Source: Bradyrhizobium sp. DOA9
GTDB taxonomy: Bacteria > Pseudomonadota > Alphaproteobacteria > Rhizobiales > Xanthobacteraceae
DNA: 64,000 nucleotides
Reading direction: 5' to 3'
NCBI RefSeq assembly: GCF_000617845.2
Contig: NZ_DF820425.1
Location: 3,275,725 to 3,339,724 of the forward strand
How positions within the stretch are numbered: position 1 is the stretch's first letter; every line of letters begins with the position of its first letter. The translations under genes were made by a program, and so were the position numbers. Below are positions 38,824 to 46,474 of the stretch, piece by piece. The notes under the pieces are model-generated. The model saw only the letters and a list, made by a program, of their open reading frames with translations. It made no database searches and had not been told where the DNA came from.

Positions 38824-39633
38824 TTGGCCGAGCCCAAGCCGCAAAACGCTGTGTCCAAGCTGCTCAATGCGGCCTGGGTTCGGCCGTTCTTGTTCCTGGT
38901 CTTCATCGTCGTCGCCTGGGATCTTGCGATCCGGCTGTTCAAAATCCCCGCCTACCAGATCCCGGCGCCCCTCGACGTCGTCGCGGTGCTGCGCACCGAA
39001 TGGCCGGAGCTGCTGCGTCAGTCCTGGCCGACGACCTATGCGACCGTCTGCGGCTTCCTGCTGTCGGCGCTGTTCGGCATTCCCGTCGCGATGCTGATCG
39101 CGGGCTCCAAGACGGTGGAGAGCTACGTCTATCCGCTGCTGGTGTTCTCGCAATCCGTGCCGAAGATCGCGATCGCGCCGCTGTTCGTGGTCTGGTTCGG
39201 CTTCGGCATCATCCCGAAGGTGATCTCCGCCTTCCTGCTCGGCTTCTTCCCGGTGGTGGTCTCGGCGGTGCAGGGCTTCAAGTCGGTGGACCCGGACATG
39301 GTCGATCTCGCCCGCGCCATGCAGGGCAGCCGCCTGCAGGTGTTCCGCGCGGTGAACCTGCCGCATGCGCTGCCGGCGATCTTCTCCGGCCTCAAAGTGT
39401 CGGTGACGCTCGCCGTGGTCGGCGCGGTCGTCGGCGAGTTCGTCGGCTCCAATTCCGGCATCGGCTATGTGATGCAGCGCTCGATCGGCACGTTCGACCT
39501 GCCGACGATGTTCGCGGCGCTGGTGATCCTGGCGCTGCTCGGCGTGGTCCTGTTCTGGATCGTCGACCGGATCGAGAAGCTGGTCATCCCCTGGCATGTC
39601 AGCCAGCGCGAGGACGTGATCTTTGCATCCTGA
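38824..39633 (+). CDS. ABC transporter permease (nitrate/taurine/thiamine-precursor type)
   Basis: 269-residue inner-membrane permease with about six spans. The EAA-like loop lies in ARAMQGSRLQVFRAVNLPHALPAIFSGLK. TTG 38824 follows GGGAGTGAAAA; no ATG fits the natural N-terminus MAEPKPQNAVSKLL. The family serves SsuC/TauC/NrtB/ThiX-type importers. It is grouped with a binding protein 55 bp downstream and an ATPase after that, all in the same direction, so they form one importer. Confidence 0.87.
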   Translation: MAEPKPQNAVSKLLNAAWVRPFLFLVFIVVAWDLAIRLFKIPAYQIPAPLDVVAVLRTEWPELLRQSWPTTYATVCGFLLSALFGIPVAMLIAGSKTVESYVYPLLVFSQSVPKIAIAPLFVVWFGFGIIPKVISAFLLGFFPVVVSAVQGFKSVDPDMVDLARAMQGSRLQVFRAVNLPHALPAIFSGLKVSVTLAVVGAVVGEFVGSNSGIGYVMQRSIGTFDLPTMFAALVILALLGVVLFWIVDRIEKLVIPWHVSQREDVIFAS

Positions 39634-39688
39634 CTAAAGCAACGAGCGGCCACCAACGGCCGACGCAACAACGACAGGGAGAGTGACG

Positions 39689-40681
39689 ATGAGGAAGTGG
39701 ATTGGAGCTGCATCGGTGGCACTGCTGGCGTTCGCAGCCATGCCGGCGCAGGCAGCCGACAAGGTCGTGCTGATGCTGAACTGGTACGTCTATGGCGAGC
39801 ATGCGCCGTTCTATTACGGCAAGGCCAAGGGCATCTATGCCGCCGAAGGCATCGAGCTCGAGATCCAGGAAGGCCGCGGCTCGGCTGCGACCACGCAGGC
39901 GGTTGCCGCCAAGACCGCCGATTTCGGCTATGTCGACGTGCCCACCATGATGCGCGCCGCGATCAAGGGCGCGCCGGTGGTGGCGACCGGCGTGCTGCTG
40001 CAGACCTCGCCGATGTCCGCCATGGGCTTCGCCGACAAGAACATCAGGAAGCCCGACGACATCAAGGGCAAGACGGTGGCGATCACGCCGGCGGACTCGA
40101 TGACGCAGATCTGGCCGCTGTTCCTGAAGAAGACCGGTCTGAAGGAAAGCGACTTCAAGACCGTCGCCGGCGACGGCCAGACCAAGCTGAACGCTGTCAT
40201 CAACGGCCAGGCCGACCTGTTGCTCGGCTACGTCATGGACCAGTCGATGAAGATCAAGGATGCCACCGGCAAGGACGTCTATCCGATCAAGTTCGCCGAC
40301 TACGGCATCAACATGGTGTCCTCGGGCGTCATCGCCAACACCGATTATGTGAAGGCCAATGCCGACCTCGTCCGCCGCTTCATGTCGGCGACCACGAAGG
40401 CGGTCGAGGCCGCCGAGAAGGAGCCGAAGGCCGCGGCGCAGTCGATCCTCGATGCCAACCCCAAGGGCGGCAAGATCGAGACGCTGACGCAGGGTTTTGA
40501 GCTGACCATCCCGCTCTACCGGACCGCGGAGACCAAAGGCAAGCGGCCGTTCCAGGTCACCGACCAGAACATGACTGATACGGTCAATCTGATGGTCGAA
40601 TATGGCGGTCTCGACGCCAAGGCCAAGGAGAACCCGAGGGCCTTCTACACCAACGACTACCTGCCGAAGAGCGGCTCGTGA
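39689..40681 (+). CDS. ABC transporter substrate-binding protein, NMT1/THI5-like
   Basis: 330-residue periplasmic binding protein. The signal peptide runs to about AQAADK. The mature part starts VVLMLNWYVYGEHAPFYYGKAKGIY, the typical NMT1/THI5 opening, and includes a Gly-rich ligand loop (EGRGSAATTQAVAAK). Relatives bind pyrimidine precursors, riboflavin or aromatic compounds; the ligand here is unknown. ATG 39689 has GGGAGAG upstream; GTG 39683 is the alternative. Its TGA overlaps the GTG start of the ATPase. Confidence 0.88.
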   Translation: MRKWIGAASVALLAFAAMPAQAADKVVLMLNWYVYGEHAPFYYGKAKGIYAAEGIELEIQEGRGSAATTQAVAAKTADFGYVDVPTMMRAAIKGAPVVATGVLLQTSPMSAMGFADKNIRKPDDIKGKTVAITPADSMTQIWPLFLKKTGLKESDFKTVAGDGQTKLNAVINGQADLLLGYVMDQSMKIKDATGKDVYPIKFADYGINMVSSGVIANTDYVKANADLVRRFMSATTKAVEAAEKEPKAAAQSILDANPKGGKIETLTQGFELTIPLYRTAETKGKRPFQVTDQNMTDTVNLMVEYGGLDAKAKENPRAFYTNDYLPKSGS

Positions 40682-41526
40682 AACCTGCGACTGTCATGGG
40701 TGAAACCGCGCAGCCGGCCGCACATCTGAGACTGGTGAGCGACCGGGCTGCCGGCGATGCGTCGGGCATCAAATTGTCGGGCGTGTCGAAGACCTACCGG
40801 ACGCGCGACGGCGACGTGCCGTCGCTGCGGCCGCTCGACTTCCACATCAATGACGGCGAGTTCTTCGTCGTGGTCGGCCCTTCCGGCTGCGGCAAGTCCA
40901 CGTTGCTCAAATTGATCTCGGGCCTGCTGGCGCCGACCACGGGCGAGATCCTGGTCGAGGGCCAGAAGGTGACGACGCCGCACGGCAATGTCGGCATCGT
41001 GTTCCAGAACGCGCTGCTCCTGCCCTGGCGCAACATCCTCGGCAACGTGATGCTGCCGATCGACATGAAGCGGCTGCCGCGGCAGGAATATCTCGACCGC
41101 GCCAAGCAGCTGTTGAAGCTGGTCGGCCTCGAAGGCTTCGAGAAGAAGCTGCCCTGGCAGCTCTCCGGCGGCATGCAGCAGCGCGCCTCGATCTGCCGCG
41201 CGCTGGTGCATGACCCCAGGATCATGCTGATGGACGAGCCGTTCGGCGCCCTCGATGCGCTGACACGCGAGCGCATGAATGTCGAACTGATGCGCATCCA
41301 GCGCGAGACGAAGAAGACGGTGCTCCTGATCACGCATTCGATTCCGGAAGCCGTGTTCCTCGCCGACCGCGTGCTTGTCATGACCGAGCGCCCCGGTGCG
41401 ATCGCCGCGATCTACGACGTGCCGCTGCCGCGCCCGCGTTCGCTCGATGCGATGGCCGATCCGGTGTTCACGGAGCTGGTGCAGCGCATCCGCAGACATT
41501 TCTTCTCGCAGGGTGCATTGGATTAG
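40678..41526 (+). CDS. ABC transporter ATP-binding protein
   Basis: 282-residue ATPase for the neighbouring permease and binding protein. Walker A GPSGCGKST, Q-loop in VFQNALLLPW, signature SGGMQQR, Walker B IMLMDEP and the switch His in ITHSIPEA are all present. GTG 40678 overlaps the binding-protein stop (GTGA), a translational-coupling arrangement; ATG 40696 is an alternative that trims a variable N-terminus. A palindromic element follows the gene. Confidence 0.9.
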   Translation: MKPATVMGETAQPAAHLRLVSDRAAGDASGIKLSGVSKTYRTRDGDVPSLRPLDFHINDGEFFVVVGPSGCGKSTLLKLISGLLAPTTGEILVEGQKVTTPHGNVGIVFQNALLLPWRNILGNVMLPIDMKRLPRQEYLDRAKQLLKLVGLEGFEKKLPWQLSGGMQQRASICRALVHDPRIMLMDEPFGALDALTRERMNVELMRIQRETKKTVLLITHSIPEAVFLADRVLVMTERPGAIAAIYDVPLPRPRSLDAMADPVFTELVQRIRRHFFSQGALD

Positions 41527-41564
41527 GGCGATGGGGATCCCGGTGACAGCTGCACGGACGGTGC

Positions 41565-41687
41565 GCTCCCTCCCCCGCTTGCGGGGGAGGGTTGGGGAGA
41601 GGGTGTCTCCACATCGGGACACTCCCCCAGAGGAGAGAACCCTCACCCGGCACTTCGTGCCGACCTCTCCCGCAAGCGGGAGAGGTG
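41565..41687. repeat. GC-rich palindromic element with two hairpins
   Basis: Left hairpin CCCTCCCCCGC-TT-GCGGGGGAGGG at about 41568-41591. Right part: CACTTCGTGCCGACCTCTCC and CGCAAGCGGGAGAGGTG, with CCTCTCCCG/CGGGAGAGG as the second stem. This resembles dispersed intergenic repeats of Bradyrhizobium. It separates the ABC importer from the enolase-like operon and could attenuate readthrough between them. Confidence 0.75.
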
Positions 41688-41739
41688 CACCGCGCGAGTG
41701 GTCAGACCTCGCTCACCAACTTCGTCAAGCTACAACACC

Positions 41740-43134
41740 ATGTCCCCCCGCCTGAAGCTGCGAGACCTCGCCTTCTTCGAACGTCCCGTGCCATTCGCGC
41801 GGCCGTTCCGCTTCGGCGCGATCACGATCAACGCGACGCCGCAGCTGTTCGTGCGGGCCGAGATCGAGGTCGAGGGCAGGGGAACCGCGGTCGGCGCCAG
41901 TGCCGAGCTGCTGGTGCCAAAGTGGTTCGACAAGCGGCCGGAGCTGTCGCCGGCGCAGACGGTCGATGGCCTGCGCCGCTCGCTTCAGATCGCACGTGGG
42001 CTCTATCTGGCAGGGACCGGCTTCCAGACGGCGTTCGACCTGCATGCCTCCTGCATTGGTGCCCAAGTCGCGACCTGCGCGAAGAAGAACATTCCAGCGC
42101 TGGCTGCGGCCTATGGCCCCGCCGAGATCGACAAGGCCATTCTCGATGCACTGCTGCGCGCCGTCGAGACCAGTTTTTTTGACGGCATGGCCGCGAACAT
42201 CGCCGGGATCGATGCGCGGCTTTCTCCTGACCTGAGCGAGCGGGACATCAAAACGTTTCTCTCCGGCCGGTCACCGCTCCAGCGTGTTGCCATCAGGCAT
42301 ACCGTCGGTCTTGATGATGTCGTCGAGGGCGAGGGCGGCATTGCCGATCCGCGCGAGAATACCGGCGCATGCTATTTCAAGCTCAAGCTGTCCGGCGATC
42401 CTATGGCCGATGCGGCGCGGCTTGCGCGGATCGGCAAGGAAATCGACACGCTCGGACGCGACTACAAGGTGACGCTCGATGCCAACGAGCAATATGCCGA
42501 CCTCGCCGCGTTGCAAGCCCTGATGGAGCGGCTCGATCATGACGCCACGCTGCACCCGATCGCCACGCGCCTGCTCTATGTCGAACAGCCGATGCCGCGC
42601 GACATCACGCGGCAAACGCCACTCGGTGCGCTGGGCACGCGCGGCTTCATCATCGACGAAGCCGACGATTCCTACGATGCGTTCCCGGCAGCGCGGGCCC
42701 TCGGCTATCGCGGCATCTCCTCGAAATCCTGCAAGGGCCTTTACAAGTCCATCATCAACGCCACGCGAGCGGCGAAATGGGGCGCGGAAGGCGAGACCTT
42801 CTTCGTGACCGGCGAAGACCTGACCTGCCAGGCCGGTCTTGCCGTGCAGCAGGACCTCGCGCTCGGCGCCTTCATCGGCGTCACTCATGCCGAGCGCAAT
42901 GGCCATCACTATGTCGATGGCTTTGGCGAGGCGCCTGCTGCTGAAGCTGCCGCTTTCGCGGCCGCACATCCCGATCTCTACCTCGATGCCGGGCAGGGCA
43001 TCCGCCTCAACATTCACAACGGCGATCTCCTCACGGGATCGCTCAACACAGTGGGCTTTGCGGCCTCGGTCCATCCGGACTGGTCGGCATTGCGCCCGCT
43101 CGTCCAGCCAAGATCTCAGGAGCAATTGGCATGA
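41740..43134 (+). CDS. Divergent enolase-superfamily (mandelate racemase-like) protein
   Basis: 464 residues, longer than most mandelate racemase-like enzymes. Enolase-fold hallmarks are visible: KLKLSGD at the second strand, VTLDANEQY resembling the DAN metal-ligand motif, LYVEQPMPRDI resembling the yvEqP strand, and FIIDEADDSYDAF resembling the DEs strand. SSKSCKGLYKSIINA follows in place of a typical Kp/kGG strand. A metal-dependent dehydratase, racemase or lactone-opening role is likely. ATG 41740 removes a poor N-terminal extension. Its TGA overlaps the start of the oxidoreductase gene (ATGA). Confidence 0.7.
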   Translation: MSPRLKLRDLAFFERPVPFARPFRFGAITINATPQLFVRAEIEVEGRGTAVGASAELLVPKWFDKRPELSPAQTVDGLRRSLQIARGLYLAGTGFQTAFDLHASCIGAQVATCAKKNIPALAAAYGPAEIDKAILDALLRAVETSFFDGMAANIAGIDARLSPDLSERDIKTFLSGRSPLQRVAIRHTVGLDDVVEGEGGIADPRENTGACYFKLKLSGDPMADAARLARIGKEIDTLGRDYKVTLDANEQYADLAALQALMERLDHDATLHPIATRLLYVEQPMPRDITRQTPLGALGTRGFIIDEADDSYDAFPAARALGYRGISSKSCKGLYKSIINATRAAKWGAEGETFFVTGEDLTCQAGLAVQQDLALGAFIGVTHAERNGHHYVDGFGEAPAAEAAAFAAAHPDLYLDAGQGIRLNIHNGDLLTGSLNTVGFAASVHPDWSALRPLVQPRSQEQLA

Positions 43135-44282
43135 CCACGCAACGCCTCGGCCTCATCATGAACGGCGTCACCGGCCGCATGGGGCTCAATCAGCATCTGA
43201 TCCGCTCGATCGTCGCGATCCGCGACCAGGGCGGCGTCCGCCTGAAGAACGGCGACCGCGTGATGCCCGATCCGATCCTGGTCGGCCGCAGCGCCGAGAA
43301 GATCGAGGCGCTGGCGAAGCGCTACAATATCACTCGCTGGACCACGGACCTCGACGCCGCGCTCGCCGACAAGAACGACACCATGTTCTTCGACGCCGCG
43401 ACCACGCAGGCGCGCCCCGGTTTGCTGACCCAGGCCATCAACGCCGGCAAGCATGTCTATTGCGAGAAGCCGATCGCGACGAATTTCGAGGAGGCCGTCG
43501 AGGTCGTGAAGCTCGCCGATGCCAAGGGCGTCAAGCACGGCACCGTGCAGGACAAGCTGTTCCTGCCGGGGTTGAAGAAGATCGCCTTCCTGCGCGATTC
43601 CGGGTTCTTCGGCCGCATCCTCTCGGTGCGCGGCGAGTTCGGCTATTGGGTGTTCGAAGGCGGCTGGCAGGAAGCGCAGCGGCCGTCCTGGAACTACCGC
43701 AACGAGGACGGCGGCGGCATCATTCTCGACATGGTCTGCCACTGGCGCTACGTGCTGGACAACCTCTTCGGCAACGTCCAGAGCGTCAGCTGCATCGGCA
43801 ACACCGACATCCCCGAGCGTTTCGACGAGCAGGGGAAGACGTACAAGGCGACCGCGGACGATTCCGCCTACGCAACGTTCCAGCTGGAAGGCGGCATCAT
43901 CGCCCACATCAACATGTCCTGGGTGACGCGCGTCTATCGCGACGATCTCGTCACTTTCCAGGTCGACGGCACGCTCGGCTCGGCGGTCGCAGGGCTAACC
44001 GACTGCATGATCCAGGCGCGGCAAGCGACCCCGCGGCCGGTGTGGAATCCCGACGAGAAGCGGCTGCACGATTTCTACGGCGACTGGCAGAAGCTGCCCG
44101 ACAACGTCACCTACGACAACGGCTTCAAGGAGCAGTGGGAGATGTTCATCCGCCACGTCTACGAGGATGCGCCCTACAAGTTCACGCTGCTCGAAGGCGC
44201 CAAGGGCGTGCAGCTCGCCGAATGCGCGCTGAAGAGCTGGAAGGAGCGCCGCTGGATCGACGTCGCCCCGATCAAGGCGTGA
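43131..44282 (+). CDS. Gfo/Idh/MocA family oxidoreductase
   Basis: 383 residues. The NAD(P)-binding domain opens LGLIMNGVTGRMGLNQHLIRS, and the conserved EKP motif appears in HVYCEKPIATNF; the C-terminal alpha/beta domain is standard. Family enzymes oxidise sugars, inositols or their derivatives. ATG 43131 overlaps the stop of the enolase-like gene. It is the second gene of a four-gene catabolic operon. A palindromic repeat lies between it and the DUF993 gene. Confidence 0.88.
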   Translation: MTTQRLGLIMNGVTGRMGLNQHLIRSIVAIRDQGGVRLKNGDRVMPDPILVGRSAEKIEALAKRYNITRWTTDLDAALADKNDTMFFDAATTQARPGLLTQAINAGKHVYCEKPIATNFEEAVEVVKLADAKGVKHGTVQDKLFLPGLKKIAFLRDSGFFGRILSVRGEFGYWVFEGGWQEAQRPSWNYRNEDGGGIILDMVCHWRYVLDNLFGNVQSVSCIGNTDIPERFDEQGKTYKATADDSAYATFQLEGGIIAHINMSWVTRVYRDDLVTFQVDGTLGSAVAGLTDCMIQARQATPRPVWNPDEKRLHDFYGDWQKLPDNVTYDNGFKEQWEMFIRHVYEDAPYKFTLLEGAKGVQLAECALKSWKERRWIDVAPIKA

Positions 44283-44302
44283 CATTCCGATGCTCATGAT
44301 TT

Positions 44303-44388
44303 CGTCATTGCGAGCGGAGCGAAGCAATCCAGACTGTCTCCGCGGAAAGACCCTGGATTGCTTCGTCGCTTCGCTCCTCGCAATGACG
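44303..44388. repeat. CGTCATTGCGAGCG-family palindromic repeat, copy 4, inside an operon
   Basis: 86-bp copy between the Gfo/Idh stop (44282) and the DUF993 start (44403). The right arm CGTCGCTTCGCTCCTCGCAA is a variant. Unlike the other copies it interrupts what otherwise looks like one transcription unit and ends only 14 bp before a start codon, very near the ribosome site. Confidence 0.85.
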
Positions 44389-44402
44389 GAGAGAGGACCA
44401 AA

Positions 44403-45593
44403 ATGCACAAGCCCGTCCAACCAATGTCATCCCTGTCGCTGAAGCTGCCAAAGGCCGATCGCTCGATCGAGACCTACCGTCTCGCGGCCTCGCGCACGTT
44501 CCCCGCAAAGCTCGAGGGGCCGCTCAACCGCATCGCTTTCTCGGCCGTGCACACGGTCGCCGATCCCTTGGCCGACAATGATCCCTGGCTGTCGGTCGCG
44601 GTCGACTGGGACAAGACCATCGCCTTCCGCGAGCACGTCTGGGACCTCGGCCTTGGTGTCGCCGAAGCCATGGACACCGCGCAGCGCGGCATGGGGCTGG
44701 ACTGGCCGACCTCGCTGGAGCTGATCACGCGCTCGGTCGGCGCCGCCAAGCGCCGCAACGCGCTGGTGTTCTCGGGCGCTGGCACCGATCATCTCGCGGT
44801 CGAGGATGCCAAAAACCTTGACGACGTGATCCGCGCCTATGAGGAGCAGATCTCGGCGGTCGAGAAGGTCGGCGGCCGCATCATCCTGATGGCCTCACGG
44901 GCCCTCGCAAAACTCGGTCGCAACGCCGACGATTACGCCAAGGTCTATGAGCGCGTGCTCTCGCAGGTCCGTGAGCCCGTCATTATCCACTGGCTCGGCG
45001 ACATGTTCGATCCGGCACTGGCGGGCTATTGGGGCACGAAAGATCTCGACAAGGCCATGGACATTGCGGTCGCGATCATCAACGGCAACGCCGCCAAGGT
45101 CGACGGGGTCAAGGTCTCGCTGCTCGACAAGCAGCGCGAGATCGACATGCGCCGGCGCCTCGACAAGCGCATCAAGATGTACACCGGCGACGATTTCAAC
45201 TACGCGGAGCTGATCGCCGGCGACGAACAGGGTTTTTCGCATGCGCTGCTCGGCATCTTCGATGCCATCGCGCCGGCGGCGTCCTACGCGCTGTCGCGGC
45301 TCGCGGCAGGGGACGAGACCGGTTTCCACGACGTGCTGGGGCCAACGGTGCCGCTGTCGCGTCACATCTTCAAGGCACCGACGCGGTTCTACAAGACCGG
45401 AATCGTGTTCATGGCCTATCTCAACGGACACCAGGATCATTTCACCATGGTCGGAGGGCAGGAGAGCACGCGCTCGACGCTGCATCTCGCCGAGCTGTTC
45501 CGTCTCGCCGACAAGGCCGGCCTGCTCGCCAACCCTGAACTCGCGACGCAACGGATGAAGACCGTGCTCGCCACCCACGGTATTGAATCCTGA
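44403..45593 (+). CDS. DUF993 family protein (dihydrodipicolinate synthase-like TIM barrel)
   Basis: 396 residues. The block HTVADPLADNDPWL, then GLGVAEAMDTAQRGMGLDWP, is diagnostic of DUF993. A Schiff-base-type lysine is possible in KVDGVKVSLLDKQREID, consistent with distant DHDPS/NAL-like aldolases. Activity is unknown; an aldolase or retro-aldol step in sugar-acid breakdown fits. ATG 44403 follows GGAGAGAGGACCAAA. Its TGA overlaps the ATG of the next gene (TGATG), giving tight coupling. Confidence 0.85.
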   Translation: MHKPVQPMSSLSLKLPKADRSIETYRLAASRTFPAKLEGPLNRIAFSAVHTVADPLADNDPWLSVAVDWDKTIAFREHVWDLGLGVAEAMDTAQRGMGLDWPTSLELITRSVGAAKRRNALVFSGAGTDHLAVEDAKNLDDVIRAYEEQISAVEKVGGRIILMASRALAKLGRNADDYAKVYERVLSQVREPVIIHWLGDMFDPALAGYWGTKDLDKAMDIAVAIINGNAAKVDGVKVSLLDKQREIDMRRRLDKRIKMYTGDDFNYAELIAGDEQGFSHALLGIFDAIAPAASYALSRLAAGDETGFHDVLGPTVPLSRHIFKAPTRFYKTGIVFMAYLNGHQDHFTMVGGQESTRSTLHLAELFRLADKAGLLANPELATQRMKTVLATHGIES

Positions 45594-46456
45594 TGCGCGA
45601 TTTTTCGTCCGACCACCGCTGGCTGTCGCTGAACACGGCGACGGTCCGCAAGCAGGGGGATCTCGTCGCGATCATCGAGGCCTGTGCGAAGCACGGCATC
45701 CGCGCCATCGATCCCTGGCGCGACGAGGTTGCGGCCGTCGGCCTCGACCGCGCCGCGCGCGCGGTGCGCGAAGCCGGTCTCGAGCTATCAGGCTATTGCC
45801 GCGGCGGCATGTTCACCTCGGATGCCTCGCGCCGGGGCGAGGTGCGCGACGACAACCGCCGCTGCGTCGACGAGGCCAAGGCGCTGGGCGCGCCCTGCAT
45901 CGTCCTCGTCGTCGGCGGCCTGCCGCAATATTCGCGGCCGGGCAGCGAGGCGTCGAAGGACCTCGTGGCCGCGCGCGGGCAGGTCGAGGAAGCGCTCGCC
46001 GAGATGCTCGACTACGCGCGGCAAGCCAAGCTGCCGCTGGCGATCGAGCCGTTGCATCCGGCCTATGCCGCCGACCGCGCCTGCGTGAACACCACCAGGC
46101 AGGCGCTCGACATCTGCGACCGGCTCGATCCTGATCGCACCGGCATGCTCGGCGTCGCGCTCGACGTCTATCACATCTGGTGGGACCCGGAGCTGATGGT
46201 CCAGATCGCGCGCGCCGGCCGGGAACGTCTGCTCGCGTTCCATGTCTGCGACTGGCTGGTGCCGACCAAGGACATTCTCAACGACCGCGGCATGATGGGC
46301 GACGGCGTCATCGACATCAAATCGGTGCGTGCGGCCGTCGAGGCGCAGGGCTTTGCCGGCTATTCCGAGATCGAGATCTTCTCGAACGATTGGTGGGGCA
46401 AGCCGATGGACGAGGTGCTTCGCACCTGCATCACGCGGCATAAGGCGGTAGTTTAG
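45593..46456 (+). CDS. Sugar phosphate isomerase/epimerase (xylose isomerase-like TIM barrel)
   Basis: 287-residue AP-endonuclease-2/xylose-isomerase-like TIM barrel. Metal-ligand positions are visible: Glu in LAIEPLHP, Asp in ALDVYHIWWD, His in AFHVCDW and Glu in YSEIEIFS. It probably epimerises or isomerises a keto-sugar or keto-acid. ATG 45593 overlaps the DUF993 stop. It is the last gene of the operon and ends 18 bp from the convergent LTXXQ gene. Confidence 0.86.
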   Translation: MRDFSSDHRWLSLNTATVRKQGDLVAIIEACAKHGIRAIDPWRDEVAAVGLDRAARAVREAGLELSGYCRGGMFTSDASRRGEVRDDNRRCVDEAKALGAPCIVLVVGGLPQYSRPGSEASKDLVAARGQVEEALAEMLDYARQAKLPLAIEPLHPAYAADRACVNTTRQALDICDRLDPDRTGMLGVALDVYHIWWDPELMVQIARAGRERLLAFHVCDWLVPTKDILNDRGMMGDGVIDIKSVRAAVEAQGFAGYSEIEIFSNDWWGKPMDEVLRTCITRHKAVV

Positions 46457-46474
46457 GCGTCCCGCCTGACGCCC

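Noticed and set aside
38817..39686. 289-codon plus-strand frame overlapping the ABC permease
   Set aside because: Shifted frame of the permease gene. It lacks membrane-span pattern and family motifs, and the true permease frame is clear.
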